Assembly (NCBI GenBank): GCA_039930945.1
Contig: JBDTSW010000015.1
Span: forward strand, 1 to 27,355
DNA length: 27,355 nucleotides
Direction: 5' to 3'
Origin: JBDTSW01 sp039930945
GTDB taxonomy: Bacteria; Actinomycetota; Thermoleophilia; Solirubrobacterales; 70-9
Shown: piece after piece, positions 15,917 through 22,378 of the stretch
Numbering within the stretch: the stretch's first letter is position 1
Layout: every line of letters begins with the position of its first letter
Notes under the pieces: model-generated
Databases searched by the model: none
What the model saw: only the letters and a program-made list of their open reading frames with translations
What the model was told of the DNA's origin: nothing
Position numbers and translations under genes: made by a program

Positions 15917-16252
15917 ATGAGTGACCGCTACACCGCGGCCGAGCTCGAGGCGGCGATCGAGGCGCTGACCGAGCCCGACCGCTTCCGCCGGGCGGAGTCG
16001 GTGGTCGCCGACGCGGCGCCGCAGCTGCACCGGGTCCTGGCGCAGGCGCTGGAGGCCGGCGGCTGGTTCGAGGACCCCCACGAGGCCGAGGTCCGCAGGA
16101 CCTCGGAGTTGGAGCCCGGCGAGCGGGTGGGCGCGATCCGCACGCTGCTCGCCGAGGAGGCGCGAATGGGGATGATGGTCGGCGTCGCGGTGGGGTGGGC
16201 GCTGGCCGAAGAGCTGGGAGCGAACGAACAAGCGAACGAAGAGGAGACCTGA
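15917..16252 (+). CDS. Small acidic helical protein, unknown function
   Basis: This 111-residue protein is not recognised. It is rich in Ala/Glu, predicted nearly all helical, with MGMMVGVAVGWALAEELG near the C-terminus that is only mildly hydrophobic. It is probably an amphipathic helix rather than a membrane span. The charged tail ANEQANEEET is encoded by a small repeat (GCGAACGAA twice). The ATG at 15917 has AGGGTG six bases upstream; the GTG at 15908 is part of that site and is a poorer start. It lies 10 bases after the acetyltransferase and 6 bases before the metallo-hydrolase, so it belongs to the same transcription unit. Confidence 0.65.
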   Translation: MSDRYTAAELEAAIEALTEPDRFRRAESVVADAAPQLHRVLAQALEAGGWFEDPHEAEVRRTSELEPGERVGAIRTLLAEEARMGMMVGVAVGWALAEELGANEQANEEET

Positions 16253-16258
16253 GACCAG

Positions 16259-16975
16259 ATGGAGATTCGATTTCACGGACACAGCTGCTTCGAGTTGAGC
16301 GAGGGCTCGGCCCGGGTGCTGATCGACCCGTTCTTGAAGCCCAACAACCCCCTCGCCGTGGCCACGGCCTCCGAGGTCGAGCCGACCCAGATCCTGATCA
16401 CCCACGGCCACGTCGACCACATGGCCGACGCCATCCCGGTGGCCAAGCGCACCGGCGCCCCCTGCGCCGCGATCGTCGAGATCGCCAACTGGCTGCAGGC
16501 GCGCGGGCTCGAGAACGTCTCCGACCCGAACCTGGGCGGCACCATCAGCTTCGATGGCGGCTGGGCCAAGCTGGTGCAGGCGTTTCACACCTCGACCCTG
16601 CCGGGCTCCGAGGAGGCCCCGTTCAGCGCCGAGGACGGCGTCGCCATCGGCCAGGCTGCCGGATGGGTGGTCAACCTGGGCGGCACCACCGTCTACCACG
16701 CCGGCGACACCTGCCTGTTCGGCGATATCCGCCTGATCGCCGAGCGCACCCCCCTGGACGTCGCGCTGCTGCCGATCGGAGGCCACTACACGATGGACCG
16801 CCACGACGCGGCAATCGCCGCCGAGATGACCGGCGCGAGCACCGTGGTGCCGATGCACTACGACACCTTCCCGCCGATCGAGACCGACGCCGAGGCGTTC
16901 AAGGCCGACGTCGAGGCCGCCACCTCGGCGCAGGTCGTGGTTCTGGCCCCCGGCGACACCCACTCGACCGACTAG
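16259..16975 (+). CDS. Metal-dependent hydrolase, metallo-beta-lactamase fold, UPF0173 type
   Basis: This 238-residue protein begins MEIRFHGHSCFEL, the standard opening of UPF0173 hydrolases (YtkL group). The zinc motif HGHVDH is at 49-54, followed by YHAGDT in the middle of the protein and PIGGHYTMD and PMHYDTFP towards the end, all expected metal-site strands. The length matches the family (about 225-240 residues). The enzyme should be a soluble binuclear-metal hydrolase; the physiological substrate of this group is not established. The last codons are followed after 16 bases by the 3' end of a convergent tRNA gene, so no separate terminator fits in between. GAGGAGA 12-18 bases upstream is a slightly distant ribosome site. 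Confidence 0.9.
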   Translation: MEIRFHGHSCFELSEGSARVLIDPFLKPNNPLAVATASEVEPTQILITHGHVDHMADAIPVAKRTGAPCAAIVEIANWLQARGLENVSDPNLGGTISFDGGWAKLVQAFHTSTLPGSEEAPFSAEDGVAIGQAAGWVVNLGGTTVYHAGDTCLFGDIRLIAERTPLDVALLPIGGHYTMDRHDAAIAAEMTGASTVVPMHYDTFPPIETDAEAFKADVEAATSAQVVVLAPGDTHSTD

Positions 16976-16991
16976 TCGGCTGATCCCGAAG

Positions 16992-17076
16992 TGCCCGGGG
17001 CGGGATTCGAACCCGCAACGCTCTTGCGAGCAGCGTGTTTTAAGCACGCGGGCTTTGCCAGTTTGCCTACCCGGGC
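16992..17076 (-). tRNA. tRNA-Leu(UAA)
   Basis: On the - strand the 7-bp acceptor stem GCCCGGG/CCCGGGC has discriminator A, and the anticodon arm GCGTG-CTTAAAA-CACGC gives anticodon TAA. The long variable arm TGCTCGCAAGAGCG is typical of class II tRNA-Leu, and GGTTCGAATCC forms the T-loop. CCA is not encoded. Confidence 0.95.
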
Positions 17077-17082
17077 ACCGGG

Positions 17083-17088
17083 ATGGTA
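17083..17088 (-). promoter_or_regulatory. -10 box TACCAT of tRNA-Leu
   Basis: TACCAT ends six bases before the mature 5' end on the - strand, so transcription would start almost at the tRNA itself. No convincing -35 is seen in the overlapping 3' end of the aldehyde dehydrogenase gene. Confidence 0.4.
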
Positions 17089-17102
17089 GTTGCGTTTGGG
17101 CC

Positions 17103-18587
17103 CTAGAGCTGGGCCCAGACGGTCTTCGTCTCGAGGTATGCCTCGAGGTTGGCGTGGCCCTTCTCGCGGCCGATGCCGGAGGCCTTGTAGCCGCCGAACG
17201 GCGCCGCCGGGTCGCCGCCGCCCCAGGTGTTGATGTAGACGTTGCCCGCCTCGAGCATGCGGGCGAGCTTGTGGGCCTTGGAGACGTCGCGGGTCCAGAG
17301 CCCGGCGGCGAGCCCGTAGTCGGTGTCGTTGGCGCGCCGCGCGACCTCCTCCAGGTCGTCGAATGGCATCGCCACCAACACCGGCCCGAAGATCTCCTCG
17401 CGGGCGATCCTCATCTCGTCGGTGACGCCCACAAACAGGGTGGGCTCGACGAAGTAGCCGTCGCCGTTGCCCTCGGGCGAGCCGCCCACGACCGCCTCCG
17501 CGCCCTCCGCCAGGCCGGAGTCGATGTAGCCGACTACGCGGTCGAGCTGCTCTTCGGAGACCAGCGGGCCGAACTGCGAGTCGGGGTCGAGGCCCGGGCC
17601 CACCTGGGCCTCGCGGGCAAAGTCCGCCAGGTCGGCGACGACCTCGTCGAACAGGCTGCTGTGCACGAACAGCCGCGAGCCCGCGTTGCAGGACTGCCCG
17701 GAGTTGAAGTAGATCCCCTGGAAGGAACCCTTCACGGCCTGTGCGAGGTCGGCGTCACTGAGGATGATGTTTGGGCTCTTGCCGCCGAGCTCGAGGGTGA
17801 CGCGCTTGAGGGCGCGCCCGCACTTCTCGCCGATCTCGCGGCCGACCGCGGTCGAGCCGGTGAAGGCGACCTTCTGCACGCCTGGGTGGTCGACCAGCGC
17901 GGCGCCGGTCGAGCCGTCCCCGGTGAGCACGTTGAGGGTGCCCGGCGGCAGGCCCGCCTCGAGCGCGAGCTCGCCCAGGCGAAGCGCGGTCAGCGGCGTC
18001 TGCTCGGCGGGCTTGAGCACCACCGAGCAGCCGGCGGCGAGCGCCGGGGCGATCTTCCAGGTCGCCATCAGCAGAGGGAAGTTCCAGGGGACGATCTGGG
18101 CGCAGACGCCGACGGGCTCGCGCAGCGTGTAGCAGAGGACGTCGCGCGCCGAGACCGGGATCGTCTCGCCCTCGATCTTGGTCGGCCAGCCGGCGTAGTA
18201 GCGCAGATGGTTGACCGAGGCCGCGATGTCGCCCCTGGCCATCGCCAGCGGCTTGCCGTTGTCGAGTGACTCGAGCTCGGCCAGCTCCTCGCCGTTTGCC
18301 TTGATCAGCTCTGCCAGGGCGTTGAGCAGCGCCGAGCGCTTGGCCGCGTGGACCTTGCGCAGCGGCCCGTCGAGCGCCTCGCGTGCGGCCTTGACCGCGC
18401 GGTCGGCATCCTCGGGCCCGGCATCGGCCACTTCGCAGATCACCTCGCCCGTCGAGGGGTCGATCGTCTCCAACGTGCGGCCGCCCGCGGCCTCGACCCG
18501 CTCGTCGCCGATCAGCAGCCGCTGCGTCCCGGAGCCGACGAAGTCCCGGGCGGCTGGGGAGAGGCGGTCAAGGGTGGCGGTGTGCAC
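17103..18587 (-). CDS. NAD(P)-dependent aldehyde dehydrogenase
   Basis: This 494-residue enzyme of the classical ALDH superfamily is complete in length. The catalytic Cys300 is in FNSGQSCNAGSR, the general base Glu266 in LELGGKSPNII, the cofactor-binding PWNFPLLM and FTGSTAVG segments are intact, and EEIFGPV and APFGGYKASGIGRE follow, all typical. It oxidises an aldehyde to the acid; betaine-, phenylacetaldehyde- or general aliphatic aldehyde dehydrogenases share this pattern, so I do not fix the substrate. It starts with GTG at 18587, six bases after TATCGT, with no ribosome site, consistent with a leaderless mRNA. The upstream 187-bp gap contains an 18-bp inverted repeat; downstream lies tRNA-Leu on the same strand. 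Confidence 0.93.
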   Translation of the reverse strand: MHTATLDRLSPAARDFVGSGTQRLLIGDERVEAAGGRTLETIDPSTGEVICEVADAGPEDADRAVKAAREALDGPLRKVHAAKRSALLNALAELIKANGEELAELESLDNGKPLAMARGDIAASVNHLRYYAGWPTKIEGETIPVSARDVLCYTLREPVGVCAQIVPWNFPLLMATWKIAPALAAGCSVVLKPAEQTPLTALRLGELALEAGLPPGTLNVLTGDGSTGAALVDHPGVQKVAFTGSTAVGREIGEKCGRALKRVTLELGGKSPNIILSDADLAQAVKGSFQGIYFNSGQSCNAGSRLFVHSSLFDEVVADLADFAREAQVGPGLDPDSQFGPLVSEEQLDRVVGYIDSGLAEGAEAVVGGSPEGNGDGYFVEPTLFVGVTDEMRIAREEIFGPVLVAMPFDDLEEVARRANDTDYGLAAGLWTRDVSKAHKLARMLEAGNVYINTWGGGDPAAPFGGYKASGIGREKGHANLEAYLETKTVWAQL

Positions 18588-18593
18588 GGCACC

Positions 18594-18599
18594 ACGATA
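18594..18599 (-). promoter_or_regulatory. -10 box TATCGT, leaderless start of aldehyde dehydrogenase
   Basis: On the - strand TATCGT is followed by GGTGCC and GTG (start 18587). There is no Shine-Dalgarno sequence. Confidence 0.5.
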
Positions 18600-18606
18600 T
18601 GCGGCT

Positions 18607-18768
18607 GGGGCTAGGGACGAAGTCTGGCGGGCGGCGGTCTCTCGGCGCCGCGGTGCTTCCAGAATAACTCCGCCGCCTCCTCCGCTTCGCGTCCGGGGGC
18701 GGCGGGTTAGGGCCCCGGCCTTCCCCGGCAGGGTGGCTGTGGTCTACCGGGACTTCGTCCCTAGCCCC
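18607..18768. repeat. 18-bp perfect inverted repeat flanking a 126-bp GC-rich spacer
   Basis: The left arm GGGGCTAGGGACGAAGTC (18607-18624) and the right arm GACTTCGTCCCTAGCCCC (18751-18768) are exact reverse complements. The spacer contains an inner stem of CCGCCGCC with GGCGGCGG and no ORF of note. The element fills most of the gap between the secreted protein gene and the aldehyde dehydrogenase promoter. It could be a small MITE-like element, a structured leader/attenuator or a terminator with an extended stem. I see no target-site duplication. Confidence 0.6.
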
Positions 18769-18774
18769 GACGAC

Positions 18775-19395
18775 TTACGGGCAGGTGGGTTCCGTCGGCG
18801 TGGTGGTTGTGGTGGTTGTGGTCGTGGTGGTGGTGGTCGGGGCCTCGGCCGCGCTTGCCTGCGGATCGGGCTCGGGGCGCTCCTCGGCGTCAGCCTTGGG
18901 CTCGCAGGGGGGCTCCTCGGGCTCTTGGCCCGGGTCGGTGACCTCGCCGCTGTCCACCGGCTCGGTGTCCGCCGGCACTTCCTCGCCGCTGGGCTGATCG
19001 CCGGAGTCGCCGGCCCCGGTGCCCGAGCTGTCCTTGGCGACCAGGGCCGGCTCCCCGGAGGTGGGCAGCACCCCGTAGGCCGAGACGGTGACCGTGTAGG
19101 TGCCGTTGCCGGAGTAGTCGACGTAGAAGCTCTGCGACCCCGCGCCGACATCGCCGAAGTCCACGACCGAGCCGTCGGGCCGGGTGACCGTGGCGGTGTA
19201 GCGGGTCGCGCCCTCGAGCTGATTCCAGCTGGCGTCGATCTGGCAGACGACCGCGTCGCCGGCGATGCCGCAGCCGTCGAGCGAGGCGCTCACCGAGAGG
19301 CTGGGCGCGGCGGGCTCGCCGCCGCCGGTCAGCGCGAACGCCGGCAACGGCACGGCGAGAGCAAGCAGGACGTAGAAGATGGTGCGCCGGCGCAT
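18775..19395 (-). CDS. Secreted protein with Ig/PKD-like domain and poly-Thr tail
   Basis: This 206-residue protein starts with a signal peptide (MRRRTIFYVLLALAVPLPAFA). A beta-rich domain of about 85 residues (about 30-115) follows, with TVTRPDGSVVDFG and GNGTYTVTVSAYG, like fibronectin-III/PKD folds, and with two Cys that can pair (GCGIAG...VVCQID). The rest is acidic Pro/Glu/Asp-rich linker and a run of 13 Thr (187-199) before the end PTEPTCP. Thr/Pro tails of this kind are common sites for O-mannosylation in actinobacteria, and the layout suggests a cell-wall-spanning or surface-exposed stalk; both are inference. No sortase motif or second membrane span is present. Its ATG overlaps the upstream zinc-ribbon gene stop by one base (TGATG). 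Confidence 0.75.
   Translation of the reverse strand: MRRRTIFYVLLALAVPLPAFALTGGGEPAAPSLSVSASLDGCGIAGDAVVCQIDASWNQLEGATRYTATVTRPDGSVVDFGDVGAGSQSFYVDYSGNGTYTVTVSAYGVLPTSGEPALVAKDSSGTGAGDSGDQPSGEEVPADTEPVDSGEVTDPGQEPEEPPCEPKADAEERPEPDPQASAAEAPTTTTTTTTTTTTTPTEPTCP
18799..18837 (-). repeat. Thr-codon microsatellite (ACC/ACA/ACG)n
   Basis: Thirteen consecutive Thr codons, mostly ACC, form a GGT/GTT-type trinucleotide repeat on the + strand. The length could vary by slippage and change the surface tail. Confidence 0.8.
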
Positions 19396-20318
19396 CAGCC
19401 CTTGCCGCCCTTCGCCTTGGAGTCCTCGGCGCCCGCCGGGGCGAAGGTCCCGTGGACGAGCTCGACGCCCGCCGCCGCCTGCTTGGAGGCGCCCGGCTGG
19501 AGCGTGGTCGCGAGGTAGTAGCGGTAGGGCCCGGCCGAGCGCAGGGTCACCTCATAGCGGGGCGAGCCCTCGGGAGCGTCGGCGGCGAGCCGCACCACCG
19601 TCGCCTCGGCGGTGGGGGCGGCGACGCGCTCGACCACCTGGGCGCTGCCGGCCAGCGAGCGCAGCTGCTGCAGCGAGCGGGCCTCGAAGGTGGGGAAGTC
19701 GAGCTTGGCGTCGCGTTCGACCCAAAGCGTCGCGTCGGCGTCGCCGGCGGCGGCCGCGGCGGCGAAGGTGGCGGCGCCGGAAGCATCCATCCGCTCCCAG
19801 CCCTCGGGCAGTGCCAGCGAGAAGGTCGATTCGCGAACGAAGGCGGCCGAGCCCTCGGCCTTGCCGCCCGCCTTGGGGGCGGCGCCGGCCTCGAGCGCCG
19901 CCGGCGTCGCCGCCGCCGGGTCGTCGCCGTGGCCACCGCCCTGGATCACCATCAGGGCGGCGATCACGGCCAGCGCGCCGACGGCGATCGTGCCGTAACG
20001 GCGGGCCGGGCTCGAGAGGTCGCGAAGCGGGCCGGGCAGCGACACGGCCGGCACTCGCGGCAGCAGGGAGCGGCGGCGCTGCGCCGGCGCGCCCGCGGTG
20101 CCGGCCGGCGCCGGTGTCTGCGCGGCCACGATGGGGGCCGGCGAATCGGGGGCCACGGCGGGTCGCGCCCCGGGCGAGGACTCGATCAACTCCATTTCCT
20201 CGATCAGGTCGACCTCGAAGTCCCGGCCGCAGGTCCGGCAGATGACCCGGTGCACGACGCCCGCGGCTAGAACCCTGGGCAGACGCACTCGCGTCTCGCC
20301 ACCGCAGGCGTCATGCAC
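19395..20318 (-). CDS. Zinc-ribbon/transmembrane protein with extracytoplasmic domain
   Basis: This protein, 307 residues from GTG 20318, is not recognised as a named family. The N-terminus has a zinc ribbon of HxxC...CxxC type (His2, Cys5, Cys27, Cys30). It is followed by an Ala/Pro-rich linker, one membrane span (about 108-127, IAVGALAVIAALMVI) and a C-terminal domain (about 150-295) with FSLALPEGWERMD and YRYYLATTLQPGA. Such DUF-like domains, with a strand-Gly-Trp opening, are common in secreted actinobacterial proteins with PsbP/LpqN-like folds; the fold is my guess. The topology would be cytosolic ribbon, exported domain. Starts at 20381 (GTG) or 20405 (ATG) would extend it, but the codons there are poorly biased and run through two hairpins, so 20318 is preferred. 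The stop overlaps the next ATG. Confidence 0.6.
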   Translation of the reverse strand: MHDACGGETRVRLPRVLAAGVVHRVICRTCGRDFEVDLIEEMELIESSPGARPAVAPDSPAPIVAAQTPAPAGTAGAPAQRRRSLLPRVPAVSLPGPLRDLSSPARRYGTIAVGALAVIAALMVIQGGGHGDDPAAATPAALEAGAAPKAGGKAEGSAAFVRESTFSLALPEGWERMDASGAATFAAAAAAGDADATLWVERDAKLDFPTFEARSLQQLRSLAGSAQVVERVAAPTAEATVVRLAADAPEGSPRYEVTLRSAGPYRYYLATTLQPGASKQAAAGVELVHGTFAPAGAEDSKAKGGKG

Positions 20319-20354
20319 GGTTCGAATTACGCGAACCGATCCGCCTTGAGGCGG
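20318..20354. promoter_or_regulatory. Two inverted repeats at the head of the zinc-ribbon gene
   Basis: CGGTTCG-N7-CGAACCG (20318-20338) is a perfect 7-bp dyad touching the GTG, and CCGCC-TTGA-GGCGG (20341-20354) is a second stem beside it. The first looks like an operator. Farther up (20319-20529) I see no gene, only a weak interrupted stem at 20437-20474. Confidence 0.4.
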
Positions 20355-20529
20355 TTCCGGGAAGCCACCGTTCGCCGCCACGGCGCCGCGCGCGATGGGC
20401 GGCATCAGGGCTGACGTGGCGGCGCTTTTGTGTACTGCGCACTCCACGTGTTACCCATCGGAGCCTACCTGCGCGGACTTGAGCCACGCACCGCCCTGGC
20501 CCGCGGTTGGGTCCTTGTGCGAATCGGCT

Positions 20530-22341
20530 CTAGCGCAGGGGGTGATCGCGGCGATCGCCCGCCAGCGAGGGGCCCTCGGCAATCCGCCGCCGCAGGATCC
20601 TCAGGTAGGAGTCGAAGGCCTCGCGGTAGGCGACGCCCTCGAAGATCGGCTCCCAGTTCGCCTTGCCGCCGCCCGCCCGGACCTGCGTCCATGCCTCGCG
20701 CACCCGGCCCGGGTCATAGAGCTCGGTCCAGGCGCCGTCGGAGGCGATCAGCGCTTCGATCGCCTCGGCGTCGGAGGGCGCCTCCCACACCCGCAGCCGC
20801 CTGACCTTGCGCATCGGGTCCTTGGTCGCCTTGAAGAAGGGGATCTCGGCCCACTCCGGGACCATCCTGGCGACCATCAGCCGGTGCAGCAGCGAGTCGA
20901 TCCGCTCGGTCGGCCGCAGGGCGAACGCCGCCCGGATGAAGCCCGGGGTGCCGAAGATCGAGACGCGCTCGGCATGCGCGGCGACGCCCGATCGGTTCGC
21001 GAAGCGGTCCACCAGGTAGAACCACTCGAGCAGCACCGGCCCCTTCACCCCTTGGCGCCGGCCCTCGTCGAGCACCCGGTCCACCTCCGCCCGGGCGTCG
21101 GCGTAGGCCTCGGCGCTGGCGGCTCCGTGGTCCTTGGCGAATAGCCGCATCACCCGCTCGGAGATCCCCCGCCGTCCTCGCAGGCGGATCCGCCTCAGCT
21201 CCGAGCGGTCCTTGTAGAAGTAGCCGTGGGCGACGTCGCCTCCGTGGCCGGACAGGGTCGCGCTCTCGGGGCGTCCACGCGGGAGGGTCTGCTTGCCGCG
21301 CATCTTCTGCGGGTGGCGCATGCCGTCGTGGAGGAGGTGGACGTTGAGCGCGCGGTCGAGCAGCGGCCTGGCGTGGGCCTTGACCTTGGAGTCGTCTGCC
21401 TTGCGGATGTGATGCTCCATCGGGCTCGGAGCGGCGGCGACCAGCTCGCGGGCGGTGTCGGCCTCTCCGGGAGTGACGTCGGAGGTCTTGAAGCGGGCGT
21501 CGATCCCGGCCACCAGCACGGCGGCGGCGACGGTCCGCGAGTCGCGGCCGCCGGAGAGGTCGACGTCGGCGACGCCCGGCCAGATCCGCCCGGCGGCGCG
21601 CGCCTGGGTGATCGCCTGCTCGCAGGCGGCCTCCGTCAGCTCGCGGACGTCGTCGCGGCTTGAGCGCACCAGCGGCCCGATCGCGTCGGTCGCCGTCTCG
21701 CGAACGCCGGCGGCGTCGGCGGCGATCACCGCCCCCGGCCCGACCTTGCGGACTCCCCGCAACAGGGTGGCGTCGCCGATCAGCCAGGTCGCGGCCGCCA
21801 GCATCCGCCAGCCGCGTTCGTCGGGCTCGGGCTCTATGCCCGCGAACAGAAGCGGCGCTCCGGCGCGGTTTGACCACACCCGGCCGCCGTCGAAGCGCAG
21901 CTCGTACAGGCGTGCCGCGGCGAGCAGGTCGTTGACGATCACCAGCCGCTCGCGGGCCCGGTCGAGCACGCTGAGGACGAACGGGGCCGAGAGCACGGCC
22001 GAGGCGCGTTCGGGGTCGTCGGCCAGCGCCCGGCCGAGCGCGATCGGTGCCTCGGTGGGCCCCAGCGGGCCGACGATGCGCTCCCAGCCGGTGGGCACAT
22101 AGGCGGTGGCGACGGTGAGGTCTTCCCGGGTCTTCAAGTGCGGCCAGCGGCAGCGCGGCTCGGCATCGCCGACGATCGCCACGCCGAGCTTGGGATCCAG
22201 GGTTGCCTCGGCGCGACTCGGATAGTCGATCAGCGTGTCGTAGTGATCGCGGACGCGCCCCAGCCCCGCCTCGAGCGCGGCGGGATCGGCGGGCGCTTCG
22301 AGCGCGTAGGCGATCCAGGTCGGGTCGATCTTCTCGGACAC
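20530..22341 (-). CDS. Asparagine-synthetase-like ATP pyrophosphatase protein without glutaminase nucleophile
   Basis: This 603-residue protein resembles the AsnB/beta-lactam-synthetase superfamily. The ATP-pyrophosphatase P-loop DLSGGRDSR includes Ser263-Ser268, and LSGHGGDVAHGYFY (S364-G368, Asp369) matches the second conserved motif, usually GHGGDELFGGY. The N-terminal 230 residues look like a remnant of the Ntn amidotransferase domain (KVGPGAVI-like segment around 225). They start VSEKIDP, so the Cys2 nucleophile of glutamine-dependent enzymes is absent. Family knowledge: such proteins adenylate a carboxylate and let an amine attack; without Cys2, ammonia or another amine would serve, as in beta-lactam or lasso-peptide cyclases. 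GTG 22341 lies six bases after TACCTT. The gene is divergent from a TPP enzyme across 37 bp. Confidence 0.75.
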   Translation of the reverse strand: MSEKIDPTWIAYALEAPADPAALEAGLGRVRDHYDTLIDYPSRAEATLDPKLGVAIVGDAEPRCRWPHLKTREDLTVATAYVPTGWERIVGPLGPTEAPIALGRALADDPERASAVLSAPFVLSVLDRARERLVIVNDLLAAARLYELRFDGGRVWSNRAGAPLLFAGIEPEPDERGWRMLAAATWLIGDATLLRGVRKVGPGAVIAADAAGVRETATDAIGPLVRSSRDDVRELTEAACEQAITQARAAGRIWPGVADVDLSGGRDSRTVAAAVLVAGIDARFKTSDVTPGEADTARELVAAAPSPMEHHIRKADDSKVKAHARPLLDRALNVHLLHDGMRHPQKMRGKQTLPRGRPESATLSGHGGDVAHGYFYKDRSELRRIRLRGRRGISERVMRLFAKDHGAASAEAYADARAEVDRVLDEGRRQGVKGPVLLEWFYLVDRFANRSGVAAHAERVSIFGTPGFIRAAFALRPTERIDSLLHRLMVARMVPEWAEIPFFKATKDPMRKVRRLRVWEAPSDAEAIEALIASDGAWTELYDPGRVREAWTQVRAGGGKANWEPIFEGVAYREAFDSYLRILRRRIAEGPSLAGDRRDHPLR

Positions 22342-22347
22342 GGTGCC

Positions 22348-22353
22348 AAGGTA
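22348..22353 (-). promoter_or_regulatory. -10 box TACCTT, leaderless start of the asparagine-synthetase-like gene
   Basis: On the - strand TACCTT is followed by GGCACC and the GTG at 22341. Confidence 0.5.
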
Positions 22354-22364
22354 GCTTCGCTTAC

Positions 22365-22370
22365 TAGGCT
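22365..22370 (+). promoter_or_regulatory. -10 box TAGGCT, leaderless start of the TPP enzyme
   Basis: TAGGCT is followed by eight bases and ATG 22379, with no ribosome site. It sits back to back with the opposite promoter in a 37-bp divergent gap. Confidence 0.45.
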
Positions 22371-22378
22371 TCGCGGCG

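Noticed and set aside
20444..20457. GGGTAACACGTGG on the - strand resembles a 16S rRNA segment
   Set aside because: Only about 13 bases match and no rRNA flanks exist; it lies in an ordinary intergenic region.
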